DNA from: Microglena sp. YARC
Taxonomy: Eukaryota; Chlorophyta; Chlorophyceae; Chlamydomonadales; Chlamydomonadaceae
Length of the DNA stretch: 64,000 nt
Assembly: GCA_022414725.1 (NCBI GenBank)
Contig: CM039462.1
Span: forward strand, 60,771,642 to 60,835,641
Direction of reading: 5' to 3'
Both the position numbers and the translations under genes were made by a program. This document shows positions 24,101-33,780 of this stretch, piece after piece; within the stretch, counting starts at the first letter, position 1; each line of letters opens with the position of its first letter. The notes under the pieces are model-generated. The model saw only the letters and a program-made list of their open reading frames with translations, ran no database searches and was not told where the DNA came from.

Positions 24101-27100
24101 GGTGGCTACAACGCCTACACTTCCCACCCACCTTCATTTCTTTATCCACGTTGACTGCCGTGTAGCAAAGCTTTTCCTTCACCTCCCGCACCAGCTCTGC
24201 ATCTCTTGCAGCGTTAAAATTGTAGCCTCGCCTTTTAAGCAGGTCCACCAGGTGTGCAGTGACCGCAGCGCCACCAACGTCAGAGCACTTGGTGGCGTGA
24301 GGGAATGCGATGCCGTCGATCACTGGTACAGTGGTGGTCCTGCCTTCGCCCGAGTCCACGACCAAGCCGGTGGTGGAACCTGCAACCCAGAAAGCCAGGA
24401 CCACGTTCATCATCATCATCATCATCATTCATCTTGCCCTCCCCCTGATCATTTTCATCATCATCATCATCATCATCATCATTCATCTCCACCTCCTCCT
24501 GATCACCATCATCAGTCATCATTATTCATCTTCACATCCAGCCCCTCCTGACCACCATCAACATCATCGTCATCATCATCATTATTCATCTACACCTCCT
24601 CCTCCTCCTCTTGATCACCATAATGTTCAACATCATCATCATCATTATTCATTTCACCTCCTCCTCCTCCTGATCATTATCATCATCATTATTCATCTTC
24701 ACCTCCTCCTTGTGATCACCATCATTTTCATCACCATCACCATCATTTTCACCACCATTGCCATCATCATTATTCATCTTCACCTCCTCCTCTTCTTCAT
24801 CATCCTCATCCTCTCACTCATCATCCTTACACTCATCATCACTCATCATCCTTATAATCATCTTCCACATGTACCCTCACTTTGGCCATTTAAAGAGATT
24901 ATGGCTGGCAGCCGCAAAGCCTTCATCATCATTACCCTCACCATCATCATCGCCATCACCCCCCCACCATTATCATCGCCCTCATCATTACCCTCATCAT
25001 TTTCATCCTTGTCCTAAACATCCTCCTCCCATGCACTCTCGCCTTGGCCATTTAGAAAGAGGATGGCTTGGAAATGTAGGTTAGCAGCCGCAAAGCCTTC
25101 ATCGTCATTACCCTCACCATCACCATCATCATGGCCATCACCCCCCCCCCCCCACACACACACACACACACCCACGATTATCATCGCCCTCTTGGTCATC
25201 ATCATCACCCTCATCCTCATCATCGCCATCCCTGTCCAAAACATCCGCCTCCCATGTACTTCAGCCTTGGCCATATAGATAGAGGATGGCTTGGGGATGT
25301 AGGTTGGCAGCCGCAAAGCCATCATCATCATTACCTTCAACCTCATACTCCTCCTCATCAGCATATCCTTGTCCTAAACATGCATATCACATGTACCCCC
25401 ACCTTCTCTTTATAGAGAGAAGATGGCTTGGAGTTGTAGCCTGACAGCCACAAAGCCATACCGTTCAAACATCATCATCACCCTCCTCCTCCTCATCACC
25501 TTCCTCCTCGTTCTCCTCCTCCTCCTCATCATCACCCTCCCCCTCCTCACCATCACCCTCCCCCTTCTCATCATCACCCTCCTCCTCATCATCATTACCT
25601 TCTACCTCATACTCCTCCTCATCAGCATATCCTTGTCCTAAACATGCATATCACATGTACCCCCACCTTCTCTATATAGAGAGAAGATGGCTTGGAGTTG
25701 TAGCCTGACAGCCGCAAAGCCATACCTTTCAAACATCATCATAATCACCATCCTCCTCCTCATCCCCCTCCCCCTCCTCCTCATCACCCTCCTCTTCCTC
25801 CTCCTCCTCATCACCTTCCTCCTCATCACAATCCTTGTCATAAGCATACATATCACATGTACCCTCACCTTGCCCATACAGAGAGAGGATGGCTTAGAGC
25901 TGTAGCTTTACAGCCGCAAAGCCATCATCATCATCATCATCATCATTACCTTCACCATCATCATCGCCATCACCCCCCCCATTATCATCGCCCTTCTCCT
26001 CCTCATCATCATCACCTTCATCCTCCTTATCACCCTCACCCTCATCATAACCTTTGTCATAAGCATACATATCACATGTACCCTCACCTTGGCCATATAG
26101 AGAGAGGATGGCATGGGGCTGTAGCTTAACAGCCTCAAAGCCATCATCATCATCATCATCATTACCTTCACCATCATCATCGCCATCACCCCCCCCCCCC
26201 CCCCCATTATCATCGCCCTTCTCCTCCTCCTCATCATCACCTTCATCCTCCTTATCACCCTCACCATAACCCTTGTCATAAGCATACATATCACATTTAC
26301 CCTCACCTTGGCCATATAGAGAGAGGATGGCTTGGAGCTGTAACTTGACAGCTGCAAATCCATACCGCTCAAACATCATCTCTAAAGTCTTCTCCCGGTT
26401 GGTTAACGGGTTTAGGACTGGGTCAGAAAGCAACACCTGGATGAAAAAATGAAAAAATGAAAAAAGTGATTTGTTCGCGTCTACAATTTCCTGGTAATAC
26501 TTTTTTTTACTGCCAAAGACGGCGAGCAGCCAAATTGCTGGCTGAAGCTATGAAACCAAGTTCAAGTTCAGAAAGCAACACCTGCAAGTAGCATAATTGT
26601 TTTTACTGTCGAGGACGGCGAGCAGCAAAATTGCTGGCTGAAGCTATGTAACCAAGTTCAAGTTCAAGTTCAAATAGCAACACCTGGATGTAACAGTGCG
26701 GGATGCTTAACACCCACCCACCCACCCAAACACTCTCTGCCCGGTCACCCACCCACCCACCTTACAGTCCGTGGGATTGATCTTGTGCTCATGCTCGAAC
26801 GTGCGTTCCCAAACCCGTTCCATCTTCCCACCCACCCACCCACCTTACAGTCCGAGGCATTGACCTAGAATTCATGCGGATTAGCCCCCACCCACCTTAC
26901 CCACCCAGGCCCACTCTCTGCCTGGTCTCCCACCCACCCACCCACCTTGCAGTCTGTGGGGTTGATCTTGAGCTCATGCTCGAAGGTACGTTCCCAAACG
27001 CGCTCCATCCTCCCCCAGTGGGTGATGAGGCCATCGTGCATGGGGTACGTTATTTCCACATTTTGGTCAGAGCTTGAACAATCTGACCCAACCTGCATGC

Positions 27101-30100
27101 AACAACGAACAAGCAAGCAGGCATGTCCATATACAGGCCAGAGGATGAGGGTGAAGATACATTACGCAGTCAATCTTAGCACCTGTGTGGAGCTACATTT
27201 CCACATTTTGGTCAGAGGTTGTGCAATCTGACCCAACCTGCATGCAGCATCAAACACGCAAAATTATATTAGACAGTAAAATCATAATACGTTGAACCTG
27301 ATCACGCATGGTCCCACCACCATCACCATCCTCTCTATCATCATCATCACCACCACCACTGCCATCATCACCACCATCACCACCATCATCAGCACCCATC
27401 ATCACCACCACCACCATCTCCACCATCATCACCACTACCATCACCACCACCATCTCCAGCATCATCACCACCACCATAGCCACCATCATCACCACCACCA
27501 TCACCACCACCACCACTATCTCCACCATCACCGCCACCACCATCATCACCACCACCACCACTATCATCACCACCACCACCATTCTCACCACCACCATCAT
27601 CACCACCACTGTCAGCATCACCACCATCATCACCACCACCACCACCACCATCATCAGTACCACCATCATCACCACCACCACCACCATCATCATCACCACC
27701 ATCACCACCACCACCACTGTCATCATCATCACCACCACTATCTCCACCATCATCACCACCATCATCTCCATCACCATCACCACCCCCATCATCACCACCA
27801 CCACTGCCATCATCATCACCACCATCATCGCCACCATCATCACCATCACCACCACCATCATCACCACCTGTACCACCCCCATCATCACCACCACCATCAA
27901 CTTCACCACCTGCACCACCATCATCACCACCACCATCAACATCACCATCATCAGTACCGACCTTGCTCCTAAGGGTGCATGGGAGCGATGAGCGCGGCAA
28001 TGAGTCTCCAGCAAATCCACATTTTACAACCTGCTCAACACATGCAAGGGTCAGGACAAGGCACATACTGTCAGAATGTTTTTTGCTCTTCGGAGTTCAC
28101 AAAGAGGGACAAGTAGTTGCGGTACACATGCAAGGCGCAAGATAAGGCACTTAGGTTGGTTTCATTACATGGTATATCAGCTTCCAGGATGAGCAGCGCA
28201 TGGAAGGGTCGGCACAAGGCACTTAGGTTGGTTCGATGACAATGAGTCTCCAGCGAATACACACTTTATGATCTGCTCAACACATGCAAGGGGCAGGACA
28301 AGGCACAAACTGTTAGAATATTTTTGTTTTTTGGGGTGCACCAAGAGGAACAAGTAGTTGCGGTACACATGCAAGGGGCAGCACAAGGCACTTCGGTTGG
28401 TTTCATGACAATGTCGGCATATCACATTTTACGATCTGCTCAAAAAAGGTAATGATAACGCCTGGTGGGGCGTGGTGTTAAGGGAACCTGTTGTACGCGG
28501 GTAGGGAGCGGTCTTCTACCTCAACTGGACAAGCTACCATCGCGGTGGACAACGACCTGCAACGCCAAGAGCGACAGAAGGGGGAATCTGCTCAACACAA
28601 TCTGCTCATCACATGCAAGGGGCATTACAAGGCAATTAGGTGGGGTTAATTATCGTTTGGTGGTTGGCCCCAGAGCAAGCAAACAGGCTGGTTCCCTCAA
28701 CCTTAAGCCTCGTAATTAGGCGTACTATTTACTTAGTTATTTATTTATTGGTTTTATATATTAGTTTTGTATATTGATTGATTGGTTTGATGACATGGCC
28801 AATCAGCTGTCAGGCCGAATCCACATTTTATGATCTGCTAAACACATGCAAGTGGCGGGGCAAGGCAATTCGGTTGGGTTGGTGACATGGTCTATCATCC
28901 TTCAGGCTGATCGGCGAATGGTTGGGGCGGCACAAGTCATTCAATGTCTGTGTGCTATTCAGAGGACGAAAAAAGGAAAAAGGATATGGAACAAGAATAT
29001 ATATGAAACAAGAACAGTTGCGGAACACATGCACTAGGCAGCATATTAAGCACAAGCCACATAGGTTGGTTCGATTTCTGCTTTCAGAGTATAACAGGAA
29101 ATATGATATGAAACAATCGGTTGCAGAACGAATGCTAGGGGCGGCATAAGACACATAGGCTATTTTGATTCCTGCTTTCAGAGTATAACAACAGGAAATA
29201 GGATATGGAACAATCTGTTGCAGAACGCATGCAGGGGGCGGCATAAGACACATAGGTTGATTTGATGTCTGCTTTTGGAGTATACAAACAGGACAAGAAT
29301 ATGAAACAATCGGTTGCGGAACGCATGGATGGGGCAGCACAAGCCACATAGGTTGGTTCGATTTCTGTTTTCAGAAAATACAAACAGGAAAAAGGATATA
29401 AAAGTAGTAGGGTGCCCTGGCGGGTCCACTGGAGGTCGGCCCCGGGGTGGTGTAATGTTCGTCAAGCAGCAGTGGCAGCCTCCTTGGTGATAGATGCACA
29501 AGCAGTTGCTTACTTATCCGTACAATTTAATATTGGGGGGGTCAAGAATCAATGTAGTATGGCATGGCCTTATTATTCAACTTGGTGGCCTGTAAGGCTA
29601 ATGAATTTATTAGCTCACTGACTTCCCGAAGTTCCATGCATGCAGGTGCAGCAACTCCCGAGGCTACAGTTGCTACTTCGCAACCTGCAGGAACTAGTGC
29701 GAAAGAGCAGATTTCCACAACGCGCTGATGCAATGAGCTACAAGAGTCACTAAGAAGCGAATTCTTCAAGGGGAAATCGTAGACATGCTCCAAGTCCCTA
29801 GATTGAGTCCACAGGACAGGAGGGAAACGACAAATGAAAGCGCCACGTCCACAGTCCGCAACCCTGAGATGCGTACTCGAAAAAGTGCCCTCGGAGGTAA
29901 TCCGCACCCGACGGGAATCGAACACGAGTCGGTAAGATTTCAGGCCAGTCAGATTAACCGTCAATTTTGACCGGCGTTCTTGGGAAAATGTGAAGATGTG
30001 AAGATTTGACGATTTCGCGTAAGTATCGCATAGGTCTGTCCCCCATAGGGGGCCGACCAACCAGAAAATACAGGAAAAAGGATGCGAAAGTCAGGAACAA

Positions 30101-33098
30101 GTCCTATGCAGCGTCGCAAGCGACGCGGAAAATTGGCGGAGTGTGTTGGCAACGGAACGAAAGGTGGCAACGATGGAGCTGACCGAAGCGAGTTAGTCAC
30201 GCGACCGTTGGCTGACATGTCGGGCTTCAATTTTTTTTCTTCTTTTACTGTCGGACAGACAAATGGGTAAACATGGGGGCTCCCGCCCCCCTTGAAGAAG
30301 GGGCTCCGCCAAAAAGGATATGAAACAAGCTGTTGCGGAACACATGCAATTGGCAGCAGATTGAGCACAAGCCACATAGGTTGGTTTGATTTCTGCTTTC
30401 AGAGTAAAACAACAGGACGACGACAAGAAACATACCATTCCGGAGTACATGCAACGGGGCAGCTTACAACACATGAGTTGGTTCGATTTCTGCTTTCAGA
30501 GTACACAAACAGGAAAAAGGATATTCCAAACAGGAAAATGGATATGAAAAAGCAGAAAAAGGATATGAAACAAGAGAAGTTGCGGAACACATGCACTAGG
30601 CAGCATATTAAGCACAGGCCACATAGGTTAGTTCGATTTCTGTTTTCAGAATATACAAACAGGAAAAAGGATATTAAAAACAGGAAAATACAGGAAAAAG
30701 GATATGAAACAAGAACAGTTGCCGAACAAATGCACTAGGCAGCATATTAAGCACAGGCCACATAGATAAGTTCGATTTCTGTTTTCGGAATATACAAACA
30801 GGAAAAAGGATATCAAAAACAGGAAAAAATATAGGAAACAAGAACAGTTGCGGAACACATGCACTAGGCAGCATATTAAGCACAGGCCACATAGGTTGGT
30901 TCAATTTCTAGTTTCAGAATACACAAACAGGAAAAAGGATATGAGAAACAGGAAAATACAGGAAAAAGGATGTGAAACAAGAATAGTTGCGGAACACATG
31001 CACTAGGCAGCATATTAAGCACAGGCCACATAGGTTAGTTCGATTTCTATTTTCAGAATATACAAACAGGAAAAAGGACATGAAAAACAGGAAAATACAG
31101 GAAAAAGGATATGAAACAAGAACAGTTGCGGAACACATGCACTAGGCAGCATATTAAGCACAGGCCACATAGGTTAGTTCGATTTCTGCTTTCAGAATAT
31201 ACAAACAGGAAAAAGGACATGAAAAACAGGAAAATACAGGAAAAAGGATCCGAAAAACAGGAAAAAGGATATGAATCAAGCCGTTGCGGAACACATGCAA
31301 TTGGCAGCATATTAAGCTCACGCCACATAGGTGGTTTTGATTACATGGTGTATCAGTCTTCAGGCAGCTCACTGTCCGCAGGCGGAGTAAACTTGGGTAG
31401 TGCAAACACTACCCCTACTTATATACATATTTCTACACCACACATAGGCTGATTGCACGACATGGTCTATCAGCCTTCTTGCTGCTCTAAGTCTGCTTGA
31501 GGAGTAATCTTGGGTAGTGTAAACACCACTCCTACTGTTACACCTATTTCTACACCACAAATAGGGCGGGACCGGCATATCATATGATGTTGACCTAAGG
31601 TGAGTATGGTATTATATGCTATCATACAAATGACATCTTATGATATTGTATAAAAATGGTCACTTTAGCCTAGCCAGCCTGCCGGCATCATATGATAGCA
31701 TATGGCCAACACATAGGTCGGTTGGATTTTTTTGTTTTTAGTAGTGAAAGGATTTTCACCCCAGGAGGTGGGCCTCCCGACACAAACCAACGACTCGGAG
31801 TATTCAGTTTGAATGGCGTTGCCTCTACTACAATAAAGTTGGCGCACTTAAGATCGGTGGGAGGTACCAATCCTCGGCCAAACGGACATTCACCACTACC
31901 CTTATTGACCACGGCAGACAAGTGGATGACAAGGTCTATCAGCTTTCTCAATACTCACAGTCTGCTGCAGGTGTGGACATGGATATTATAACATCATTTT
32001 GGCTGAGTTCGTTGAAATCAGGCAGAAGGTGTGTGGTTTGAATCCCTACAGGTGCGCTTTAGTGTTCGTGGTCGTTGTCAACCGCCATGGCAGCCCTGTC
32101 CAGGTAAAGTAGCCGCCCGTTCTCTACCGACGTAAGACAGGGCTCCCTTAATCCCACGCCCCACCAGGCATTATCATTACTTTTAACACCACTTATTGTA
32201 GAATTAAATGATCACTGTAGCACGAACTCACGGAGATAGATGTCAATGTGTATATCATATTAATATGATATATATAGAGATATATGACAATTTGTATATC
32301 ATATTAATATGATATATATAGAGATATATGTCAATTTGTATATCATATTAATATGATATATATATAGATATATGTCATATTAAATTATCATACTAATTTT
32401 GTGCTAATCATATTGAATCATACAAATATGATATAAGTACATCTTGAATATCTAGTTGGCACTAAGAAGTTCCATGGTGATATTGCAGGATTGTTTTTGC
32501 ATCTTTGCTTCCTTGCTTCTTTGGAGTACATATGGGTTCTATACACCACTGCACTACCATAACACTACTACCACAATACACCACACGGTTGAATGCAAGC
32601 ACCTGGACTGTTTAAAAACATGTCCAGGTCACTTTCCCTCCACCATGCCACATGATGATGGATAAAAGATATCAGCACATCTTGAATATCAGGTTTGCAC
32701 CATGGAGGTCCACAATAGAAATGCAGGATTGTTTTTTGCTTCTTTGCTTCGTTGTTTCTTTTCCCTATTGCTTAGTTCTTGCTGGTATCCTTAGCTCCTT
32801 CGCTAAAAACTTGTTGGAAGACCCCCTCGGATGGGTGGAGGGGGCTTCTACTGGGTCAATAAAATATTGTCTGGTTATGTATGTTACAGCCCAGCGGGTA
32901 GCCAATTAGGCTGAAGGGACTTGCTCAAGCTCAAATGATTAAGATCATTCTAGACTTCTAGGAGGGGCTATACAAATTATTGTATGTCTTGGTCCCCAAA
33001 CAATCGAGATGACAAGAAAATGTAATTATGGCTAGCTTGCTGCCCCTTACCCCCGAGCCGGAGTCACACACGACCACTTGACTATGTGCTTGGGCCAT
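12176..33098 (-). CDS. ARP2: Actin-related protein 2 (Arp2/3 complex subunit), nine exons
   Basis: ARP2 is the actin-like subunit of the Arp2/3 complex that nucleates branched actin filaments in the cytoplasm. Exons on the minus strand: 33098-33051 (MAQAHSQVVVCDSGSG, the first nucleotide-binding loop), 28030-27962, 27092-26946, 26436-26307, 24379-24132 (GLVVDSGEG, second phosphate loop), 19194-19030 (SYTLPDGRIIKIG), 17827-17696 (VLVSGGSTMFLGFPTRL), 15439-15332 and 12259-12176 (GFWITRADYEE, stop TAA). All nine have GT-AG borders and join in phase to 376 codons. Animal and plant ARP2 is about 390; alignment suggests about 17 residues missing between exons 2 and 3. LPSRL-type residues after the SGGST loop separate it from actin, ARP1 and ARP3. 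The introns are filled with arrays and hold several transposons. Confidence 0.93.
12414..12602. mobile_element. hAT-like MITE, CAGGGTA family, copy 4
   Basis: Ends CAGGGTACTACATGACG and CGAAATTTAGTACCCTG. The flanking octamers GTTGCAAG (12406-12413) and GTCGCAAG (12603-12610) agree at 7 of 8. The interior has a C-run and GCGCGC blocks. It lies upstream of ARP2 exon 9, inside the last ARP2 intron. Confidence 0.87.
12677..13017 (-). mobile_element. tRNA-derived SINE with an internally expanded 3' end
   Basis: Read on the minus strand, a tRNA-like head (A box TGGTATAGTGGTAGA, B box GGTTCAATCCC) is followed by a body ending GCGTTATCATTA. A 13-bp target duplication, GCAATGCAATATG, lies at 12664-12676 and 13018-13030. 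The 3' end is present twice (12677-12694 and 12811-12830), with GT/G-rich simple sequence between, so the end expanded after insertion. Other copies lie at 28450, 32190, 46265, 50625 and 56280. Confidence 0.85.
13018..14260. repeat. 31-bp tandem array, about 36 copies
   Basis: It starts with six copies of GACAAAGCAGTATGT (13036-13110). From about 13140 the 31-bp unit TAACATACATTTGCATGAGAG plus AGACAGACCG is repeated with few variants (TGCATTTG for TACATTTG, ACTG for ACCG). The unit length is not a multiple of three, which is why all minus-strand frames stay open; none is a gene. It lies in the last ARP2 intron. Confidence 0.95.
14262..14575. repeat. Direct duplication after the 31-bp array
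   Basis: A 120-130 base segment beginning AAATCTAGCGTCAGGTTTAG and ending ACTACTACCTCCAGGCTGTAA occurs at 14262-14385 and 14437-14567. Two array units lie between, so array and flank were duplicated together. Confidence 0.8.
14680..15331 (-). repeat. Copies of the ARP2 exon 8 end in the last intron
   Basis: Exon 8 ends CTTGGAGCAATCATGAAG followed by GTGGGT. Diverged versions with TTAATCATGAAGG or TTAATCATGAAAG occur near 15093-15120 and 14815-14840, each preceded by CTTGTACCATG. C-rich CCCAACCCAA simple sequence fills 15060-15330. The segment 14925-15000 (CCGCTCCACAACATC..CACAGGGTACAAGCAAT) recurs at 34200-34345. Confidence 0.7.
15480..17640. repeat. GGTTGGGT-rich minisatellite in ARP2 intron 7
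   Basis: Units of 90-220 bp are built from GGGTTGGGTTGGGTTGGG, GAAAGGTAGGG, GGGCAGGTGGGAAGGTGTGT and TGTGATACAATGTGTGTG. The last element matches the sequence just inside the intron at the exon 8 acceptor (minus strand CACATTGTATCACCAG), so the units derive from the acceptor-side intron end. The plus strand has repeated G3 tracts. The long Pro-Asn-Pro-Thr open frames are translations of the array. Confidence 0.85.
17828..18725 (-). repeat. Array carrying the ARP2 exon 7 start and acceptor
   Basis: About nine units of 75-120 bp. Read on the minus strand each holds CTGCAG (or CGTATG, TCAAAA variants), then ATGTCGATNGATAACAGGCG and CTGCTTGTATGAACAT, matching the first 40 bases of exon 7. Intron-like CATTCACTCCATCAAT sequence follows. 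The near copies keep the CTGCAG acceptor; distant ones have lost it. Confidence 0.9.
18760..19029 (-). repeat. Two copies of the ARP2 exon 6 3' end and donor
   Basis: 18780-18850 and 18895-18955 resemble the end of exon 6. Read on the minus strand they hold GTTCACACCTCC, GGCATGGCCTTTAATAGTAT and then ATAAGTAAGG or GTAAGTAAGG. AT-rich TATATAAC sequence separates them. Exon 6 thus has copies of both of its ends, one set on each side. Confidence 0.8.
19195..20780 (-). repeat. Array of ARP2 exon 6 starts, proximal part
   Basis: Eight or so copies of the exon 6 start. The minus strand encodes variants of RETTCIMKSYTLPDGRIIK at about 19350, 19475, 19670, 20160, 20335, 20545 and 20755. They are separated by GTGACAGGTTGGGTGG repeats, about 20 units of which fill 19680-20040. 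Many copies keep an AG at the acceptor position, and reading frames are open over the exon-like part. Confidence 0.9.
20890..21935. repeat. 25-bp tandem array, about 41 copies
   Basis: The unit CAGTATCACACAGTCATATG plus TACAG/TACAA is repeated with almost no change apart from the G/A alternation. Because 25 is not a multiple of three, all plus frames are open. It lies within the exon 6 start array of ARP2 intron 5. It has no spacers, so it is not a CRISPR-like array. Confidence 0.95.
21936..22093. mobile_element. TAGGG-ended MITE with CATATGAT-rich arms
   Basis: Ends TAGGGAACATCGATATGATA and GCATCATATAATTTGCCGGTCCCTA form imperfect inverted repeats. The 8-bp flanks match weakly (5 of 8). The interior ATGCCGGCAGTCTGACTAGG is shared with the copy at 23509-23658. 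Non-coding. Confidence 0.7.
22230..23485 (-). repeat. Array of ARP2 exon 6 starts, distal diverged part
   Basis: About seven strongly diverged units of 100-230 bp. Each holds, on the minus strand, an acceptor-like CTCACCCGACCTC..GTAG, then GTGGCACGG..CATGAATTCAG related to the exon 6 start, and on the plus strand CAGTGACTAGTTATAAATGA and GACTCCTGGTACTG spacers. CATCAT triplets occur at 22165-22200 and 22750-22835. Confidence 0.75.
23509..23658. mobile_element. TAGGG-ended MITE, second copy
   Basis: Begins TAGGGAACGGCAATATGATA and ends CATATGATATGTCGGTCCCTA; the two ends are inverted repeats over about 25 bases with mismatches. It shares ATGCCGGCAGTCTGACTAGG with the copy at 21936. No convincing target duplication is visible. 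Confidence 0.7.
23840..24131 (-). repeat. Two copies of the ARP2 exon 5 3' end
   Basis: 24000-24060 repeats the end of exon 5 and its donor context (minus strand AAGCTTTTCTAC..ATGAAGGTGGGTGGGAAG). 23850-23970 is a longer copy of about 120 bases matching the stretch around TAHLVDLLKRRGY to EKLCYTA, with small indels that break its frame. Confidence 0.88.
24404..24890. repeat. (ATC)n/(CTCCTC)n triplet tract in ARP2 intron 4
   Basis: Degenerate CATCAT, CACCTCCTCCTC and ATTATTCATC triplets just upstream of the exon 5 acceptor. Poly-His, poly-Ile and poly-Asp open frames here are products of the triplet repeat. Confidence 0.9.
24870..26306 (-). repeat. Array of ARP2 exon 4 ends with donors
   Basis: Seven units of about 200 bp. 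The minus strand encodes variants of GFAAVKLQLQAILSLYGQG, each followed by GTGAGGGT or GTGGGGGT, at about 26150-26080, 25930-25860, 25735-25660, 25470-25390, 25330-25250, 25100-25030 and 24925-24870. The two copies reading MMFERYGFAAVRLQLQAI extend further 5'. CTC/ATC triplets separate the units. Several copies keep the consensus donor at the right place. Confidence 0.93.
26430..26690 (+). repeat. Two copies of dispersed repeat D
   Basis: 26437-26570 and 26590-26680 each contain ACTGCC/ACTGTC, GACGGCGAGCAGC, the AAATTGCTGGCTGAAGCTAT core and a CAAGTTCAAGTTC tail. The first abuts the exon 4 acceptor of ARP2. A short AGCAACACCTGGATG match to the acceptor region separates and follows them, so the junction was duplicated here too. 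Confidence 0.8.
26690..26945 (-). repeat. Copies of the ARP2 exon 3 end with donor
   Basis: 26763-26825 repeats the end of exon 3 almost exactly (minus strand ATGGAACGGGTTTGGGAACG to GACTGTAAG and GTGGGTGGG). A shorter diverged copy lies at 26845-26880. CCCACCCA repeats separate them. Confidence 0.92.
27093..27260 (-). repeat. Copy of the ARP2 exon 3 start and acceptor
   Basis: 27195-27250 repeats, on the minus strand, GCATGCAG then GTTGGGTCAGATTG and GACCAAAATGTGGAAAT, which are the acceptor and first 40 bases of exon 3. Confidence 0.9.
27300..27961. repeat. (CAC/ATC)n triplet array in ARP2 intron 2
   Basis: About 660 bases of CACCAC and CATCAT triplets adjoining the exon 2 donor. All frames are open as poly-His, poly-Thr, poly-Val or Gly-Asp runs, with no sign of a gene. 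A small exon coding for the roughly 17 residues missing from ARP2 would be expected in this intron but is not visible. Confidence 0.93.
28031..28850 (-). repeat. Copies of the ARP2 exon 2 start and acceptor
   Basis: Units of 100-200 bp at about 28120, 28255, 28430, 28600 and 28825 hold the minus-strand text CTTGCATGTGTTGAGCAG followed by TNTAAAATGTG and CTGGAGACTCATTG, the acceptor and first codons (VVKCGFAGDS) of exon 2. The copy at 28205-28300 still reads IKCVFAGDSL. Confidence 0.88.
28450..28592 (-). mobile_element. Truncated tRNA-derived SINE copy
   Basis: Plus-strand TAATGATAACGCCTGGTGGG to GCGACAGAAGGGGGAA, corresponding to the SINE body without its tRNA head. It is cut where it meets an exon 2 junction repeat. 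Confidence 0.85.
29400..30089. other. Unassigned insert within the intron 1 array
   Basis: Sequence unlike the surrounding array. A minus-strand open frame of 172 codons (30060-29542) is not recognised and may be chance. A tRNA-B-box-like GGGAATCGAACACGAGTC lies at 29921-29938. No function is claimed. Confidence 0.35.
30090..30312 (+). repeat. Inverted-pair repeat, left copy
   Basis: Matches 36663-36898 in inverted orientation at roughly three quarters of bases, with no indel over the first 140 bases. Plus-strand reading gives GTSPMQRRKRRGKLAE and GGNDGADRSELVTRPLAD. It ends in a hairpin-forming GGGGGCTCCCGCCCC..GGGGCTCCGCC. Confidence 0.75.
31330..31735. repeat. Diverged repeat units and a MITE-like fragment
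   Basis: 31345-31560 holds two units of about 115 bp with TATCAG..TTC, AACTTGGGTAGTGTAAAC and CCACACATAGG. 31567-31705 starts TAGGGCGGGACCGGCATATC and contains CATCATATGATAGCATATGG, so it is a diverged TAGGG-ended MITE. Its right end is unclear. Confidence 0.55.
31735..31935 (+). repeat. Dispersed repeat C (GGAGGTGGGTCTCCCGACAC family)
   Basis: Contains TTTTCACCCCAGGAGGTGGG, CCTCCCGACACAAACCAACG and TTCAGTTTGAATGGCGTTGC. Related copies are at 36900-36965, 49495-49530, 51260-51440 (inverted) and 56925-57005. The inverted copy carries a tRNA-like head, so the family may be a second SINE. Confidence 0.65.
32030..32195 (+). mobile_element. tRNA-derived SINE, plus orientation, diverged
   Basis: Reads GGTTTGAATCCCTACAGGTG (B-box region), then CGTTGTCAACCGCCATGGCA and ends CACCAGGCATTATCATTACT, in the opposite orientation to the copies at 12677 and 56280. 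The head upstream of the B box is short or lost. Confidence 0.8.
32225..32430. repeat. AT-rich tandem repeat, three units
   Basis: About 57-bp units of TATATCATATTAATATGATA followed by TATATAGAGATATATGTCAAT. They lie in ARP2 intron 1. Confidence 0.9.
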
Positions 33099-33780
33099 CT
33101 CGCAGCCAAGGTCTTCAGCTTGAGCTCCTTGGTATTTAAATCTGAACTCCAAATTCGATTTGTACGACAGCTCTACTGCTGCTCACAATGCATTCCAGCT
33201 GATGCTCAAATGCTATGCACAAGGTTGGATGTTTGGCCTAACCCTATGCAAGGTTGGCTTTTTGACTGAAAGCTATTGAAATCCGATGGTCGAGGCTATA
33301 AAAGTTGCGTATTGGTGGGAGGCCACGCGCAGTGAAGTCTGGAAACAGTTTTGGGGCAACAAGAAGTGAAATGAAGTCTGGCGACAGCTTGCGAAACCTG
33401 CTACTATCGCTAGGCGGAATGAAACCCTGAACTTCGCAAGTGCTTGAAGGCCTACGGATAAATGTAAATTAACGCTATTATGTAGCACGAGTGAGAAGCG
33501 GGCGTGAACGAAGAAGTTTGAATTATCAACTGCAGTCTTCTGTGGTGCGACAAATTCGCGGCGGACCCGAATTGCCGACTAACCCCGCATAAATAGAGTG
33601 ACAAGGAAAGTCTCAGGACAGAGATATTATAAGTGCATTATGCTTTGCATCAGCATGTTCGACGGCAAATGTTGATTTCGCTTCGTCTCTGCATCTCTTC
33701 TTTTCGTTGTCTCGTCATGTTGACCTCACACGTTTCACCTTCTGCACCTTAGAGACTGCAATCTTCACCATAGCTTTTAC
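33099..33780 (-). promoter_or_regulatory. ARP2 5' flank
   Basis: The stretch upstream of the ARP2 start (33098) is free of tandem arrays. On the minus strand a TATTTATG sequence lies near 33590, about 490 bases before the ATG, and could be a TATA-like element. No transcript start can be fixed from sequence alone. Confidence 0.35.

Larger units (their letters stand above)
28850..31330 (-). repeat. 120-140 bp array in ARP2 intron 1
   Basis: Units contain GTTGCGGAACACATGCA, GGCAGCATATTAAGCACAGG, CCACATAGGTTGGTTCGATT and AAACAGGAAAAAGGATATGA. The minus-strand TGCATGTGTTCCGCAAC part grades into TGCATGTGTTGAGCAG of the exon 2 acceptor through intermediate units near 28120 and 28360. It is interrupted at about 29400-30310 by other DNA. 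Confidence 0.82.

Noticed and set aside
24006..24551. Plus-strand 149-codon frame with poly-His
   Set aside because: Antisense of ARP2 exon 5 joined to the triplet tract.
27250..28066. Poly-His, poly-Thr, poly-Val and Gly/Asp open frames
   Set aside because: Triplet-repeat translation in several frames on both strands, with ARP2 exon 2 caught in one of them.
29542..30060. 172-codon minus-strand frame as a gene
   Set aside because: No recognised motif, no splice or start support, within a repeat-flanked insert; could not be supported.
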